Source: Macrothele yani (Eukaryota > Arthropoda > Arachnida > Araneae > Macrothelidae). From it: a stretch of 64,000 bases of DNA. Made by a program: the position numbers and the translations under genes. The stretch spans positions 103,334,424 to 103,398,423 of the forward strand of contig CM077027.1 in assembly GCA_039090855.1 (NCBI GenBank), read 5' to 3'. A model generated the notes under the pieces. The model saw only the letters and a program-made list of their open reading frames with translations. It was not told the DNA's origin and made no database searches. Below, piece by piece: positions 44,501-56,500 of the stretch (within the stretch, counting starts at the first letter, position 1; each line of letters opens with the position of its first letter).

Positions 44501-47500
44501 CTCATCTTAGTATATTATCATTCTCATCAACTACCATTATTAATCCACTGCAGGATTAAGGATTTCTCAAGTTTCTTCCAAAACTTTCTGTCTTGAGCCA
44601 GTCTTTTCCATGTCACTCTCACGTGCTTTCAAATTTCAACCACCCATCTCCCACATGGTCTTCTACTGGATCTTTTCCTGTCCCTTCCAGTCTAGTATTT
44701 CAGTTGTCCAATGGTGGTCAACTCTGCTAGCAATATGTCCAGCCCATTGCCATTTCAAGGATTTCACCTTGATTCATGATGCCATTAATATATATATACC
44801 CCCACCCCCTACTACTGATTACATCAGATATTTTGGATTAAATCAAATATTGTGACCAGAAGTGTGATGATAATTTTCTTGTACAAATAATATAAAAGAC
44901 TGAAAACAAAAAAGCAAAAAAACTGTTCAAGTGACTTTCACAGTCACATTTTTTGCACACCATCATAGATTTCACCATTTTAAATCACAATTCTTTTTTT
45001 GCAGAACCAAAATTGGTCCTGATATTCTGTCAAAATCATCTTTAAACAGAAAAAAAAATTTTGTGGGTAAATTATTCTTCCACCTAAAGCTTAAAGCATG
45101 GTGGAAGAATAATCCACACATTACGAATAATCAAACAGATGTTCCAGAACTGGTCGTTCAATTTGTTATGAACATCCAAAACATTGTAAGAAACTTAAAA
45201 AAAGCTGCATTGAAACCCTTTGAAATCTTTTTGAACAATTCTCTTACTTTCTTATTCTTTGGTTAGAATTTATACAAGAACATAAAAAATACTTTGTAAA
45301 AGCAAATGAACAATATCAAAAAAGTTATCTTACTCGAAGGACTCTCTTCCCTGTTCATAAAAGCAGCATCAATATCTTCCAGCAGGATGATGCTTTGCTG
45401 AGGTGCAACACTCATCAGATGATTTAGCCGATCATCAGACAACCCCCTCTCACTGAGATTAAGAACGCAAATGCTATACTCCAGTTCACCTGCCAGAGCT
45501 GTGCTACAGAAAATTTAATAATGAAAAAATAAAGGCAAAATATTAGAAAGCATTTATAAATTAAAAAAAAACTACTGTACTTTATTAAAAACTCAGGTAG
45601 CATAAATGCCACTAATAATGAAAACATATTTCCACATAAATTTGCAGAAAATGTAATTAAAACATACAATGATGGATTTAAATTTTCAGTACAAGTAATG
45701 TGTCAGTACATGAAAAATAAATTTACACAGCAAAACCTATTAAAATAAATGTTCCACAACCTAAAAATATTACAACCAAAAAGTTTTTAAGAGGGTAGAA
45801 ACATAAATTACTTAATAAACAGAATTATACTGCATGCCTTCACAAAGTAAGGCAAATTTACACCTACCCAGGATCAGTTGGGAACGGTGATACAGTTTAA
45901 ATACATAAAACAGTTGATGGGAAATGGTTTTGTAGAAATCAAATGTGGTTTTTTTCCAGTGACCGTGCAGAGAAAATTCCAGCAAATGTACGAAATGGAA
46001 CCACCTGAGAGAGACACAATAACAGCATAGCACAAAAGGTTACTGGAAACTGGCTCACATGAAAATCAGAAGGCACGTGGGAAGCACGTGTCTGAAGAAC
46101 AAGTGCAGGTCATTCCTGAAGTGTTCCACCGTAGCCCAACTAAGTCCGTTTGTTGTGGTACTCCTGGAACTGAGGATCCCAAAGTCGGCAGTCCATGACT
46201 TTCTTCATAAGAAGTTACATCTTTGTGTGCACAAAAAATCAGTTATTGCATAAGTTAAAACCAAATTGACATGCCTTTGAGACACCAGTTTGCTTCTGAC
46301 ATGCTGTCAAAGATTGATAATGAGAATGGCTTTCTTCAGAAGGCGATTTTCAATGACAAGTGTACATTTCACCTCTCGGGGAAGGTCAACAAGACACAAC
46401 TGCAGGATATGAGGATCTGATAATCTGCACGCAGTCCCTAAAGTGGATGTTTGGTGTGGCCTTAGTGTGCATGAAATTATTGGCTCGTTCTTTTTCATTG
46501 AAAGGAGTGTCACTGCAGATGTTTACTAAAGTATGCTGAAAATTTGTGTCATACCGCACATACTAAGACAGATTATTTTCCCAACAAGATGGAACCCCCC
46601 CCCCACCCCCATTACACAATGCATGTCAGGGCTCATTTGGACACAGAAGTACCATTCAGTGTTCATCAACCATGGAGATCCTTACTTCTGAACATACCAC
46701 AGAAGAATTTGGCATTGACACTGAGTTAATAATCTGAACTTTTACTATATTTTGAACTTTTCTGATGGCAACGTGTTTTGTGATGCTAATGCATTTCAGT
46801 CCTGATTGATTGAAGGTTTAACGACCGCCGTGAGCAACTCAATGGGCTATAAGCAGTCGCCCGTCCCTAATTTAGGGTCACTGGTTCCAGGGAAGGGAGA
46901 GAGCCAGTGCCGTAAGACAAACACAACATCCATGCCTCACCGGGATTCGAACCCGGACCCCGTTCGGACGAATGATCAGAGGCCATCGCTTAGACCACTG
47001 CGCCACCGGGGCGGCCATTTCAGTCCTGCATACCGTAGTTTCGTTCCTTACAGTGTTAGGCCTGAGGATGGGGTCACAGTGACCCCGAAAGATTTCACCT
47101 TTAGATTCTTTTAACCAGTGTTTTTAACTGTAAATAAACTTTATTTTTTAAATGTGATTTGGCTAATTGTGTATTTATTGAATCATGCTTAGAGCTTTTT
47201 ATCTTGACTATTATTATTTCAGCATGAATTGTTTGCTACCCCTTCAACCCCTCATTTGAACAAATGTTTTCCTGGACGATGGATCGGACGTGGAGGACCT
47301 GTGATGTGGCCTCCCAGATTTCCAGATATTACCCCTTTTGATTTCTTTTTTGGGGGGTCATATCAAAGACATTTTCCACCAAACTCCTGTAAACAATTTA
47401 GTAGATCTGCGTCAAAGGATCATTGCTGCTTGTGAAAGTGTCACTTCGCAGGTGTTGGAAAACACATGGTGGGAGGTTGAATACTGTTTGGATATCTGTC

Positions 47501-50500
47501 GCACCACAAAGGATGCACATGGGGAGATTTATTGATGCCCAACTAAAATTGGTAAGCTTTTGCTACCGCAAACAACATTTTTGTATCCATGTTTCTGATT
47601 ACAACGATTTTTTATTGGTAGCTTTTGTCCTGGACACCCTGTATAACATAGGATGGAAGTACCTGAAAAGCAAGATGCTGCACCATACACATACTTGCCA
47701 ACTGCTCCAGAATATCCAGATTATCTAGATGTATGTAGCCACTCCGCATAGTTCGGGATTTTCTCCAGGGAAAAACTAAATTTTTATTTCATTACCCATT
47801 TTTCCTCGAACAATGACTGTGGCCAGAAATACACTACACTAATAGTACAGATAAAAAATTTGAGTGAAGATAGTCAAGATATAGTCCAAAAATATTCTCT
47901 TATATGGTAGTATTTTTTGACTACCTTTGTACAACTGTGGCTTACTACACCCACGAGCACAGAGGGAGAGGTGGAGATCACCACCGTACTTAAGGGAGGG
48001 ATGGAGAAACTATAGGGGAGAACTGAATCGCACTGAACAATGAAGTGCATAGGATTGTCACCTCACATTCAGTTCGAATGCCAGGAATTCCCCACACAGA
48101 GGTCTGGTCAGAGAGAGCTATTCTAATGCACACTTGCTTTGCAATTTAATTGTGGAAGTGTGTTAACAGTATTTTTTTCACAATGTCAAAACGAGGGCAT
48201 TCCCAAAGTTTTAAAAAGAACATCAACAAGGTGGCTGGTGCTGAAAAAATTGTGTAAATCAGTCAATCATGTTTTTTATTCTATTTGCTCACGAAGATAA
48301 AAATGATTGCAATCGGCACATGGAAGGTGTACACCATCTTGGAAATATAGAGACACAAAACTATACCCGAAGCTTAAAATATTCATGCTACCCTGCAGCA
48401 ATGACTTAACAGTCATTCAGGCAAAGGCTCTGTTTACCAAATTCTTAATTGAACATAACTGCTCGTTGTCGGTATCAGACCATGCCAGTTCGCTGTTTAA
48501 AAAGTGTTCCTGGACTCTGAGATTGCTTCAAAATATGAATGTGCTCGCGCGAAAACAACGGCAATAATAAAATCCTTTGCTTCACCAATAGTCCAGGAGA
48601 TTGGCAAAATATTGGAGGCAAACAAGTTTTCACTCGCAACTGTTGGCAGCAATTCTGTTGCAGATGATAAACTATTTCCAGTTGTTGTGACCTACTTAGA
48701 TTCTTCATTAGGTAAGATTGTTACCTGTTTATTATCGTTTCCAAACCTAAATGGTGATTCTACCAGTGAAAATATTTTTAAGCTGTTGAGCACAGAACTT
48801 GCAAAATATGATGAATTGTGACGAGAAATCATAAAATCTCACCATTCTTCTGTTCCTCACGTTTTTTTAACACAGCCGTTAAAAATCACAATGTCTGGAC
48901 CCCATGACAATACAATTATTCATCGGGTGTCCAACTGAGAGCAAGTAATACAAACAATAAAATACAAACCAAATGTAAAGTAGCCCTTAAAAGTGAGAAT
49001 AAAATAGCTAGTTATCTTTCGTTGGTCAGTAGAAGTTCTTTATTGGCTAGTCACATTTGGCAAAATTTCACCAGTATCATTCACCTTCGACTGACGCACG
49101 TTCATCAGGAACAACCCAAATAATTATGAGAGTTCATGAACCAAAGTATCATTCGGGTAGTATGTATCCAAGGGGGGGGGCGACACTTTGCCATGAATCG
49201 CAACTGAGGATGTTATTAAAATACTTATGATAGCTAAAATCTGTAATAACTAAAAGTGAAAGTCCTACCTTCCGACAGAGACTTGAACAACCAATCCAAT
49301 AAAATAAAATAAAATCCGTCTGTCCAATACTGTATCACCAAAGGCCTGTAATTTCAGCTTGGTGATTAGCGTTAATCCAGGTCTCACCACTAGCTCCTGG
49401 CACATTCTGAACCAAGATTATATGTTAGTGATACCATTAGCAGACACAAGATGTTGTAAACAGTTCAGTAGTAAAAAAGGGGGTTTCTCTAACTTCAAAA
49501 AGAAAAACGAATACACTGAAGTCTAATTCCCAACAACACCGAGGAATCCAAACATCGAAGTCCCGACGTGTTTCAGCACACATTATTCGTGGCCATTCTC
49601 AAGGGTATGTCATGTGTCACTGCTCTGTGCATACAAACTGTTCGCCCAGCTGATGCTGCTGCCATCTCTATCGTTCTCACCATCGTAATGCCAATTACAT
49701 TTCACATAATTGGCACGACCATCATCATGCCAATTACGTCAAACGTAATTGACATGATGATGGTGAGAATGTGGCATCATCGTGGTACCATGTAGTTACT
49801 GTCCTGTTTCTTAATCTTCTATTCTGATATCTATTTGATCTTCTTGTTTGTAATATCCATTGTTTTTTCTTGTTTAATCATATTCAACCATGCTTGTGAT
49901 AGTTCGATTGGGACATTCGAATTACAGTTGTACATTTTGGATTTCTCAATCATAACAGCCTTAGCTGTCAGGATCTTTTCGTGTGGTGTGAGAAGTAATC
50001 AAACTAATATTCTCCCAGTCAGGTGTGGCCTCGTTATTATGACAATATTGTATAAGTGATGTTCGAATCTCTCCATTATTCCAGTTATTTAAATGTTCTC
50101 ACAATCTGATATCAATACTTCTTTTTGTGCTACCGATGTAAACTGTTTTTTATGTTTTTTCTAGATTCTCATTTGCATTAATAATTGGTATTGGATATAC
50201 ACCTGCTTAATGTAATATGGATCTTTGTTCATTATTAGATTGCAAAAGTCTGCTGTTGTCGAGCACAGTATCTGCAATTAGTAATTTTGCCTTGTGGTAT
50301 TCTTTTTTCTAACGAGCAGATATAGGTGGACAGTGGGGTTTTCCATAGAATCTGTATGTATCAGTCAAATTTTGTTTAAATCTATCTCGATTAATTGAGA
50401 TAATTGATTAATCGATATGTATCAGTCAAATTTAGTTTAGGTCTATCTCAATTAATTGAGATAGACCTAAACAAAATCTGACTGATACATACAGATTCTG

Positions 50501-53500
50501 TGGAAAACTACCATACTTTCCACCTATAGCTGCTCCTTTAAAAAAGAATGCCACAAGGCAAAATTACTAATTGCAGACACTGTGCTCGACAACAGCAGAC
50601 TTTTACAATCTAATAATGAACAAAGATCCATATTTCGTAAAGCAGGTGTATATCGGATACCAATTATTAATGTAAATGAGAATCTGGATAGTAAAATAGT
50701 TAACATCGGTACCACAAAAAGAAGTATTGATATCAGATTGCGAGAACATTTAAATAACTGGAATAATGGAGAGATTCAAACATCATTTATACAATATTGT
50801 CATAATAATGAGGCCACACCCAAATGGGACAACATTAGTTTGATAACTTCTCACACCATACATAAAAATAAACATATAAAACGAACGAAACACACAGAGT
50901 CACGTACGGTAAAAGGTTCATTTAGCGGTAGCTTTCGGTCATCCTACGACCTTGATCACCTGTGATCGACTGGATGGGCTAGTTGCCAGAACTACAATTT
51001 GAAGTTGGGGTGTTGGAAATGTTGCCAGATTTTAGAAGAGAGATCCAAATAAATGGGATTTGGTGAGGGGTCTCTGAATTGCAGTTTTTGGTAAACAAAA
51101 TTTCAGTGCTCTCTTGGAAACACAGAGATGCCTTGTTGATGAATGGGGCAACTTTTTTGGTTTCTTTCCAAATGGGAACTGCAGAGGTGTCTTCAAGAGT
51201 TAGTGCAGATAAAGCTGTCTTTGGAAGACCATTGGTAATATCTTTTTTGTGTTCACCAAGTCTTGTTTTGATGTTTCGGCATGTGCTTCCAATATACACT
51301 GAGAGACCAGAGGAAGTTGAAATGGGAATAGCATAAACTCCAGGGGTGTCCAAGGGTGAGACAGGATCCCTGTCTTTAAGCAAGTACATTATTGCAGAAG
51401 GGTTTGGTTTTACTGTGAGTGTGTAGCCCATAGTTTTGAAAAGTTTACACATCTTATAAGAGAAGAATCCATGGAAAGGGATGGAACCAATGAATGGTGG
51501 TTTTTCCATTATTATTGGTGAGAGAGCAGACAGATTTTTCAAGTGGGAATTTTGGAGGAATTTTTGAATTGTAGAAGGTGGAAACTGGTGGGCTTCGGCA
51601 ATTTTCTTTATGGTGTCAATTTCTTCATTGAAGGAAGATTCAGTGTTGCAGACAATCCTGGCACGATTGACATAAGTTTTAAAGGCTGCAAATTTGTGAG
51701 CAATTGGGAAGTGGGATGAAAATGGGATTATGTTGGCTATTGTGGATGGGATTATGTTTGCTATTGCAGGAAATCCTCTGCAATAGCAAACATAATCCCA
51801 TTTTTATCCCGCTCCCCAACTGCTCACAAATTTGCAGCCTTTAAAACTTATGTCAATCGTGCCAGGATTGTCTGCAACACTGAATCTTCCTTCAATGAAG
51901 AAATTGACACCATAAAGAAAATTGCCGAAGCCCACCAGTTTCCACCTTCTACAATTCAAAAATTCCTCCAAAATTCCCACTTGAAAAATCTGTCTGCTCT
52001 CTCACCAATAATAATGGAAAAACCACCATTCATTGGTTCCATCCCTTTCCATGGATCCTTTCTCTTATAAGATGTGTAAACTTTTCAAAACTATGGGCTA
52101 CACTCTCACAATGAAACCAAACCCTTCTGCAATAATGTGCCTGCTTAAAGACAGGGATCCTGTCTCATCCTTGGACACCCCTGGAGTTTATGCTATTCCC
52201 ATTTCAACTTTCTCTGGTCTCTCAGTGTATATTGGAAGCACATACCGAAGCATCAAAACAAGACTTGGTGAACACAAAAAAGATATTTCCAATGGTCTTC
52301 CAAAGACAGCGTTATCTGCACTAACTCTTGAAGACACCTCTGCAGTTCCCATTTGGAAAGAAACCAAAAAAGTTGCCCCATTCATCAACAAGGCATCTCT
52401 GTGTTTCCAAGAGAGCACTGAAATTTTGTTCACCAAAAATTGCAATTCAGAGACCCCCTCACCAAATCCCATTTATTTGGATCTCTCTTCTAAAAGCTGG
52501 CAACATTTCCAACACCTCAACTTCAAATTGTAGTTCTGGCAACCAGCCCATCCAGTCGATTACAGGTGATCAAGGTCGTAGGATGACCAAAAGCTACCGC
52601 TAAACGAACCTTTTACTGCACGTGACTGTGTGTTTCGCTCGTTTTATATGTTTATGTGTTACTGTCGCATTAAGCCTGAGTTTTAAACCACACACAAAAA
52701 GATCCTGACAGCTAAGGCTGTTATGATTGAGAAATCCAAAATATACAATTGTAATTTGAATGTCCCAATCGAACTATCACAAACATGGTTGAATATGATT
52801 AAACAAGAAAAACATTGGATATTACAAACAAGAAGATCAGATAGACATCGGAATAGAAGACTGAGAAACAGGACACTAGATAGCACCACGATGGCGCCAC
52901 GTTCTCACCATCATTTACGTGAAATGTAATTGGAATGACAATGGTAAGAAAGATAAAGATGGCAGCAGCATCAGCTTGGCGAACAGTTTGTATGCATGGA
53001 GCAGTGACACACGACATACCCTTCAGAATGGCCACGAGTAATGTGTGCTGAAAAGCGTCGGGACTTCGATGTTGGGATTCCTCAGTGTTGTTGAGCATTT
53101 GACTTTAGTGTATTCATTTTTTCTTTTTGAGGTTGGAGAACCCTGTTTTTTTACTACTGAACTGTTTACAAAATTTTGTGTGTGCTAATGGTATCACTGA
53201 CATATAATCTTGGTTTGGAATGTGCCAGCAGCTCATGGTGAGACCTGGATTAACACTAATCACCAAGCTGCCATTACAGGCCTTTGATGATACAGTGTAC
53301 AGACAGATTTTATTTTATTGGATGTTGTTTGTTTAAGTTTCTGTCGGAAGGTGGGGCTTTCGTTTTTAGTTATTACAGATTTTAGCTATCATAAGTATTT
53401 TAATAACGTCGTAAGTTGTAAGTCGTGGCGAAGTGCATGCCCCCCCTCCTGCTTTTTGGCTACATACTGCCCGAATGCTCGGGTTGCTCCTGATGAACGT

Positions 53501-56500
53501 GCGTCATTCGAAGGTGAATGATAATGGTGAAATTTTGCCCAATGCAACTAGCCAATAAATAACTTGTACTGACCAACGAAAGGTAATTTAGGTATTTTAT
53601 TCTCACTTTTAACAGTTACTTCATATTTGGTTCGTATTTTATTGTTTGTATTACTTGCTCTCAGTTGGATGCCCAATGAATAATTGTATTGTCGTGGGGT
53701 CCGGACATTGTAATTTTTAATGGCCTTGTTAAAAAAAATGTAAGGAACAGAAGAATGGTGAGATTTTATGATTTCTCATCACAATTCACTATATAAGCCA
53801 CGTAGTGACGTTCAGGTAGTTAGATCATAACCGCCTGAACCGACGTTAGTTGCAAAATATGAGTTTCCATGGACAAATTGTGTGGCATTTGGTGCTGATA
53901 ATGCATCAGTAATGCTGGGAATTTATAAAGGCGTCAGTGCATTTATTAAGAAAGAAAATCCTAATGCTGTAATACATGGTTGTGCATGCCATTTGATCCA
54001 CTTAGTAGCAAAACATACTTCAAAAGAATTAATAGGGATTAATGTGGAAGATTTCTCTGTTGATGTTTACTTCTATGTGAAAAAACATACTAAAGGGCTT
54101 GAACTTTTAAAATTTTGCCCATAGGTTTGTGAATTAGAAGTACATAGAATTACTAAGTATGGCTCAACAAGGTGGCTGTCAATGGGCAGTGTCGTTGAAA
54201 GATATTTGGAGCAGTGGCATGCATTAGTACAGCTTTTTTTGTGAGGAAGAAAATGGTGAATCTTCAGTATTTTTGAAGCTCCAAAGATGAAACTTTATCT
54301 GCTTTTTTGCCATCAACCATGCCACTGTTCACCAAAGAAAACACCATGATGCAGCAAAATGCACCCATGATTCACAGATTTCAAAGAGAGCTGACGTCAT
54401 TATTTACTGAATTAGTGTCAAGATTTATTAAGCCTTCTGCAGTGACTGTGGCAGCTTCTGTATTTGACATTGACTTTTCACATGGGAAGATCCAGAAAGA
54501 AGATGATGACCTTGTTATTGGAGGAAAAATAGAAAAACACAACAGTATATCAAAAATTCAAATTTGTCACAAATAGAGTAGTGCAATTTTTATTCCTCTG
54601 TTATACAGTACTATAGTAAGGCATGTATGTACACGAAGAAGTTTCCTTTGCAAAATGAGCTGTATCATTATTGTGGGGTTGCTAACATTGCTTTGTGCCA
54701 GGAAACTAAATTCTCATCAATTGATTTCTTTTTAAACTGGTTTTCTTTTTCTAATGTAGAAAAAGATTTGGTTGAAGAACAATTTGCCAAATTCCAAAAT
54801 GATCCTCTGACAGAAGAAAGCTTAACTGCAGACAGAGTTGATGTAGCTTGGAATTTAATATCATGCATTAAAGATCATAATGGGCCATTTAAATACACTG
54901 TTTTACCAAAATTAATGGCCACAATTCTCCTTATACCTCACAGCAATGCCACATGTCAACAAGTATTTAACATGGTTAAGAAGAATCTAACTGATTTTCG
55001 ATCCAGTTTATGTGTTTCAACTTTAGAATCTTTAATAATTGAAAAGTGCAAAGCCCGTGCTGATCAGGCTTGCTTTAATGCAGATCTATCTGATGCTGAC
55101 TTAAGCAAAGCAAAACAATCAACGTATTTATCTTTGAGGTAAAGTAAGTTTGTTTCTAAAGGTGTCATATTTTTTGTCCAAACACCTGAGCTTATATTTA
55201 TTGGCAACCACATATTCTCAAATATGATTAATGTATATTACTAAGATAATAAGGGAAAATATACATTTTATATATAAAAAAACTTTGTAATTTAAGGTGT
55301 TTTCAATGGTTGTTTATTGTAGTAGCTATGCTAAGAATGGCACATTTTAAATTTGGTAAGACCGACAATATAGCACCATATCGGCTTCGCGAGATGGCAC
55401 ATGGAAGGCGACCATCATGTGCACCTGATGAGCTTCATAAAATGTTGACAGGTATGCATACCTGTAATGCTTGAGCATGAATGTAAAAAAGTTGTTAAAT
55501 CTATACTTGATGTGTTTTAGTATAAAACTTGTTCTGCCTACACACAGAATGTCAGTGAACTAGTGATAACTCACTTTTAATCACTGTTATTGCAAGTTAG
55601 CATGCTCCACAATCACTTACTAAGTATAGTCATGAGCACTCCCAGGATTTTGTTAAGGAGGAGCTAGAGATTAAATAATTTTTTTAAACTTTGGGCAAGA
55701 GCACTTACATGTTAGTTTTATTGAATAAAACAAAATATATATGAAAGAAAATAAAAAATTTGGTAATAATTGATGCCATGGCTATTCCTAGACTTGATAC
55801 ACTATAAATTTCACTAAACTATGGATTTTACTCAGGATTAATGGTATTTCCTTTTATTCCTGAATTAAAACCCATAATTTAGTGAAATTTATAGTATAAA
55901 AATTTAGAAAGCAAATGAAATTTGCTTATTTTCAGATATTCTTTTCTGAAAATAAAAAATGTCAATCTTTTTTCTTTCCCAAATTCGTTGCTGACCTTTT
56001 CAATAAGCTGATCTTCCAAGTTATTCACCTTCTCTCTATGAATACTTAGCATAGAAAAACCAATAAGGCAATCTTTTGACATTGTTGAGCATAGCCACAT
56101 CTTTACCCTCCTCAAAGTGTTGAAAGACTCATAGTGAGAAGAATTGGCAGGCAAACACGTAACACACAAAACATTTAAAGAATTCTTGAAATAGTGATCA
56201 CACATGTAAGTTACGTTGAAAAATTAAGAGCGGGACGTTTTGCTAATCCTAGCCTACCACATACTATTTCATTACTGGAAGCAGCGATCCAAAACGTGGA
56301 TCCCGCACATCAATCAATCATTCGTGCAAAATCAGCTATTGCAATTTCCGAGGTTCAAACCCCATGGGCTCAAATACTCCTCCCTCCTTTTTGAAGAAAT
56401 TTAGAAATTTCACCCAGTGTAATAATCTTACAGTTTGCAAAGCAGACAAAGCACGATGTCCTGTCTTCATCCATAAGAATTCTTTGGACAGCAAAATGGC

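Larger units (their letters stand above)
46644..47250 (+). mobile_element. Retroelement 3'-end insertion with 12-bp target duplication
   Basis: CTCATTTGGACA (46632-46643) recurs as CTCATTTGAACA (47251-47262), and excising the interval rejoins the mariner-like reading frame. The insert ends with a structured CTGAGGATGGGG...CCCCGAAAG motif and AATAAA-rich tail, typical of PLE 3' ends. A SINE-A copy is inserted within it. Confidence 0.72.
46059..47645 (+). mobile_element. Mariner-like element, split by a retroelement insertion
   Basis: A helix-turn-helix remnant ([20 protein letters not shown]) starts near 46140, a first-Asp region decayed as [15 protein letters not shown] lies near 46345, and a second region with [11 protein letters not shown] near 46610-46650. 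After the insertion it resumes with [28 protein letters not shown] (third Asp) and [20 protein letters not shown], then [11 protein letters not shown]. The right end GGACACCCTGTATA resembles the usual ACAGGGTGTCC terminus. Frames are broken in several places. Confidence 0.82.
48812..53849. mobile_element. PLE-4: palindromic Penelope-like insertion with 13-bp target duplication
   Basis: TTGCAAAATATGA occurs at 48799-48811 and 53850-53862. Within, the outer arms (48813-about 49985 and about 52690-53788) are inverse copies. The inner arms (about 50860-51769 and 51778-about 52640) are also inverse and each encode a RT thumb plus GIY-YIG domain. The left arm additionally carries a smaller palindrome (about 49985-50860) with a different GIY-YIG fragment. 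A non-palindromic 61-nt tail (53789-53849) sits at the right end. Confidence 0.88.
48184..55142 (+). mobile_element. hAT-3: hAT-like transposon split by a palindromic PLE insertion
   Basis: Coding remnants at 48184-48812 and 53850-55142 belong to one hAT-like protein and become continuous if 48812-53849 is removed with one copy of the 13-bp duplication. Termini not identified. Confidence 0.8.

Noticed and set aside
49568..50059. Hydrophobic membrane-like open frames
   Set aside because: They lie in the arms of the palindromic insertion and read its non-coding strand. No conserved family.
54627..55142. Stand-alone host gene
   Set aside because: It is the hAT dimerisation domain of a broken transposase, continuous in sequence family with 53850-54576.
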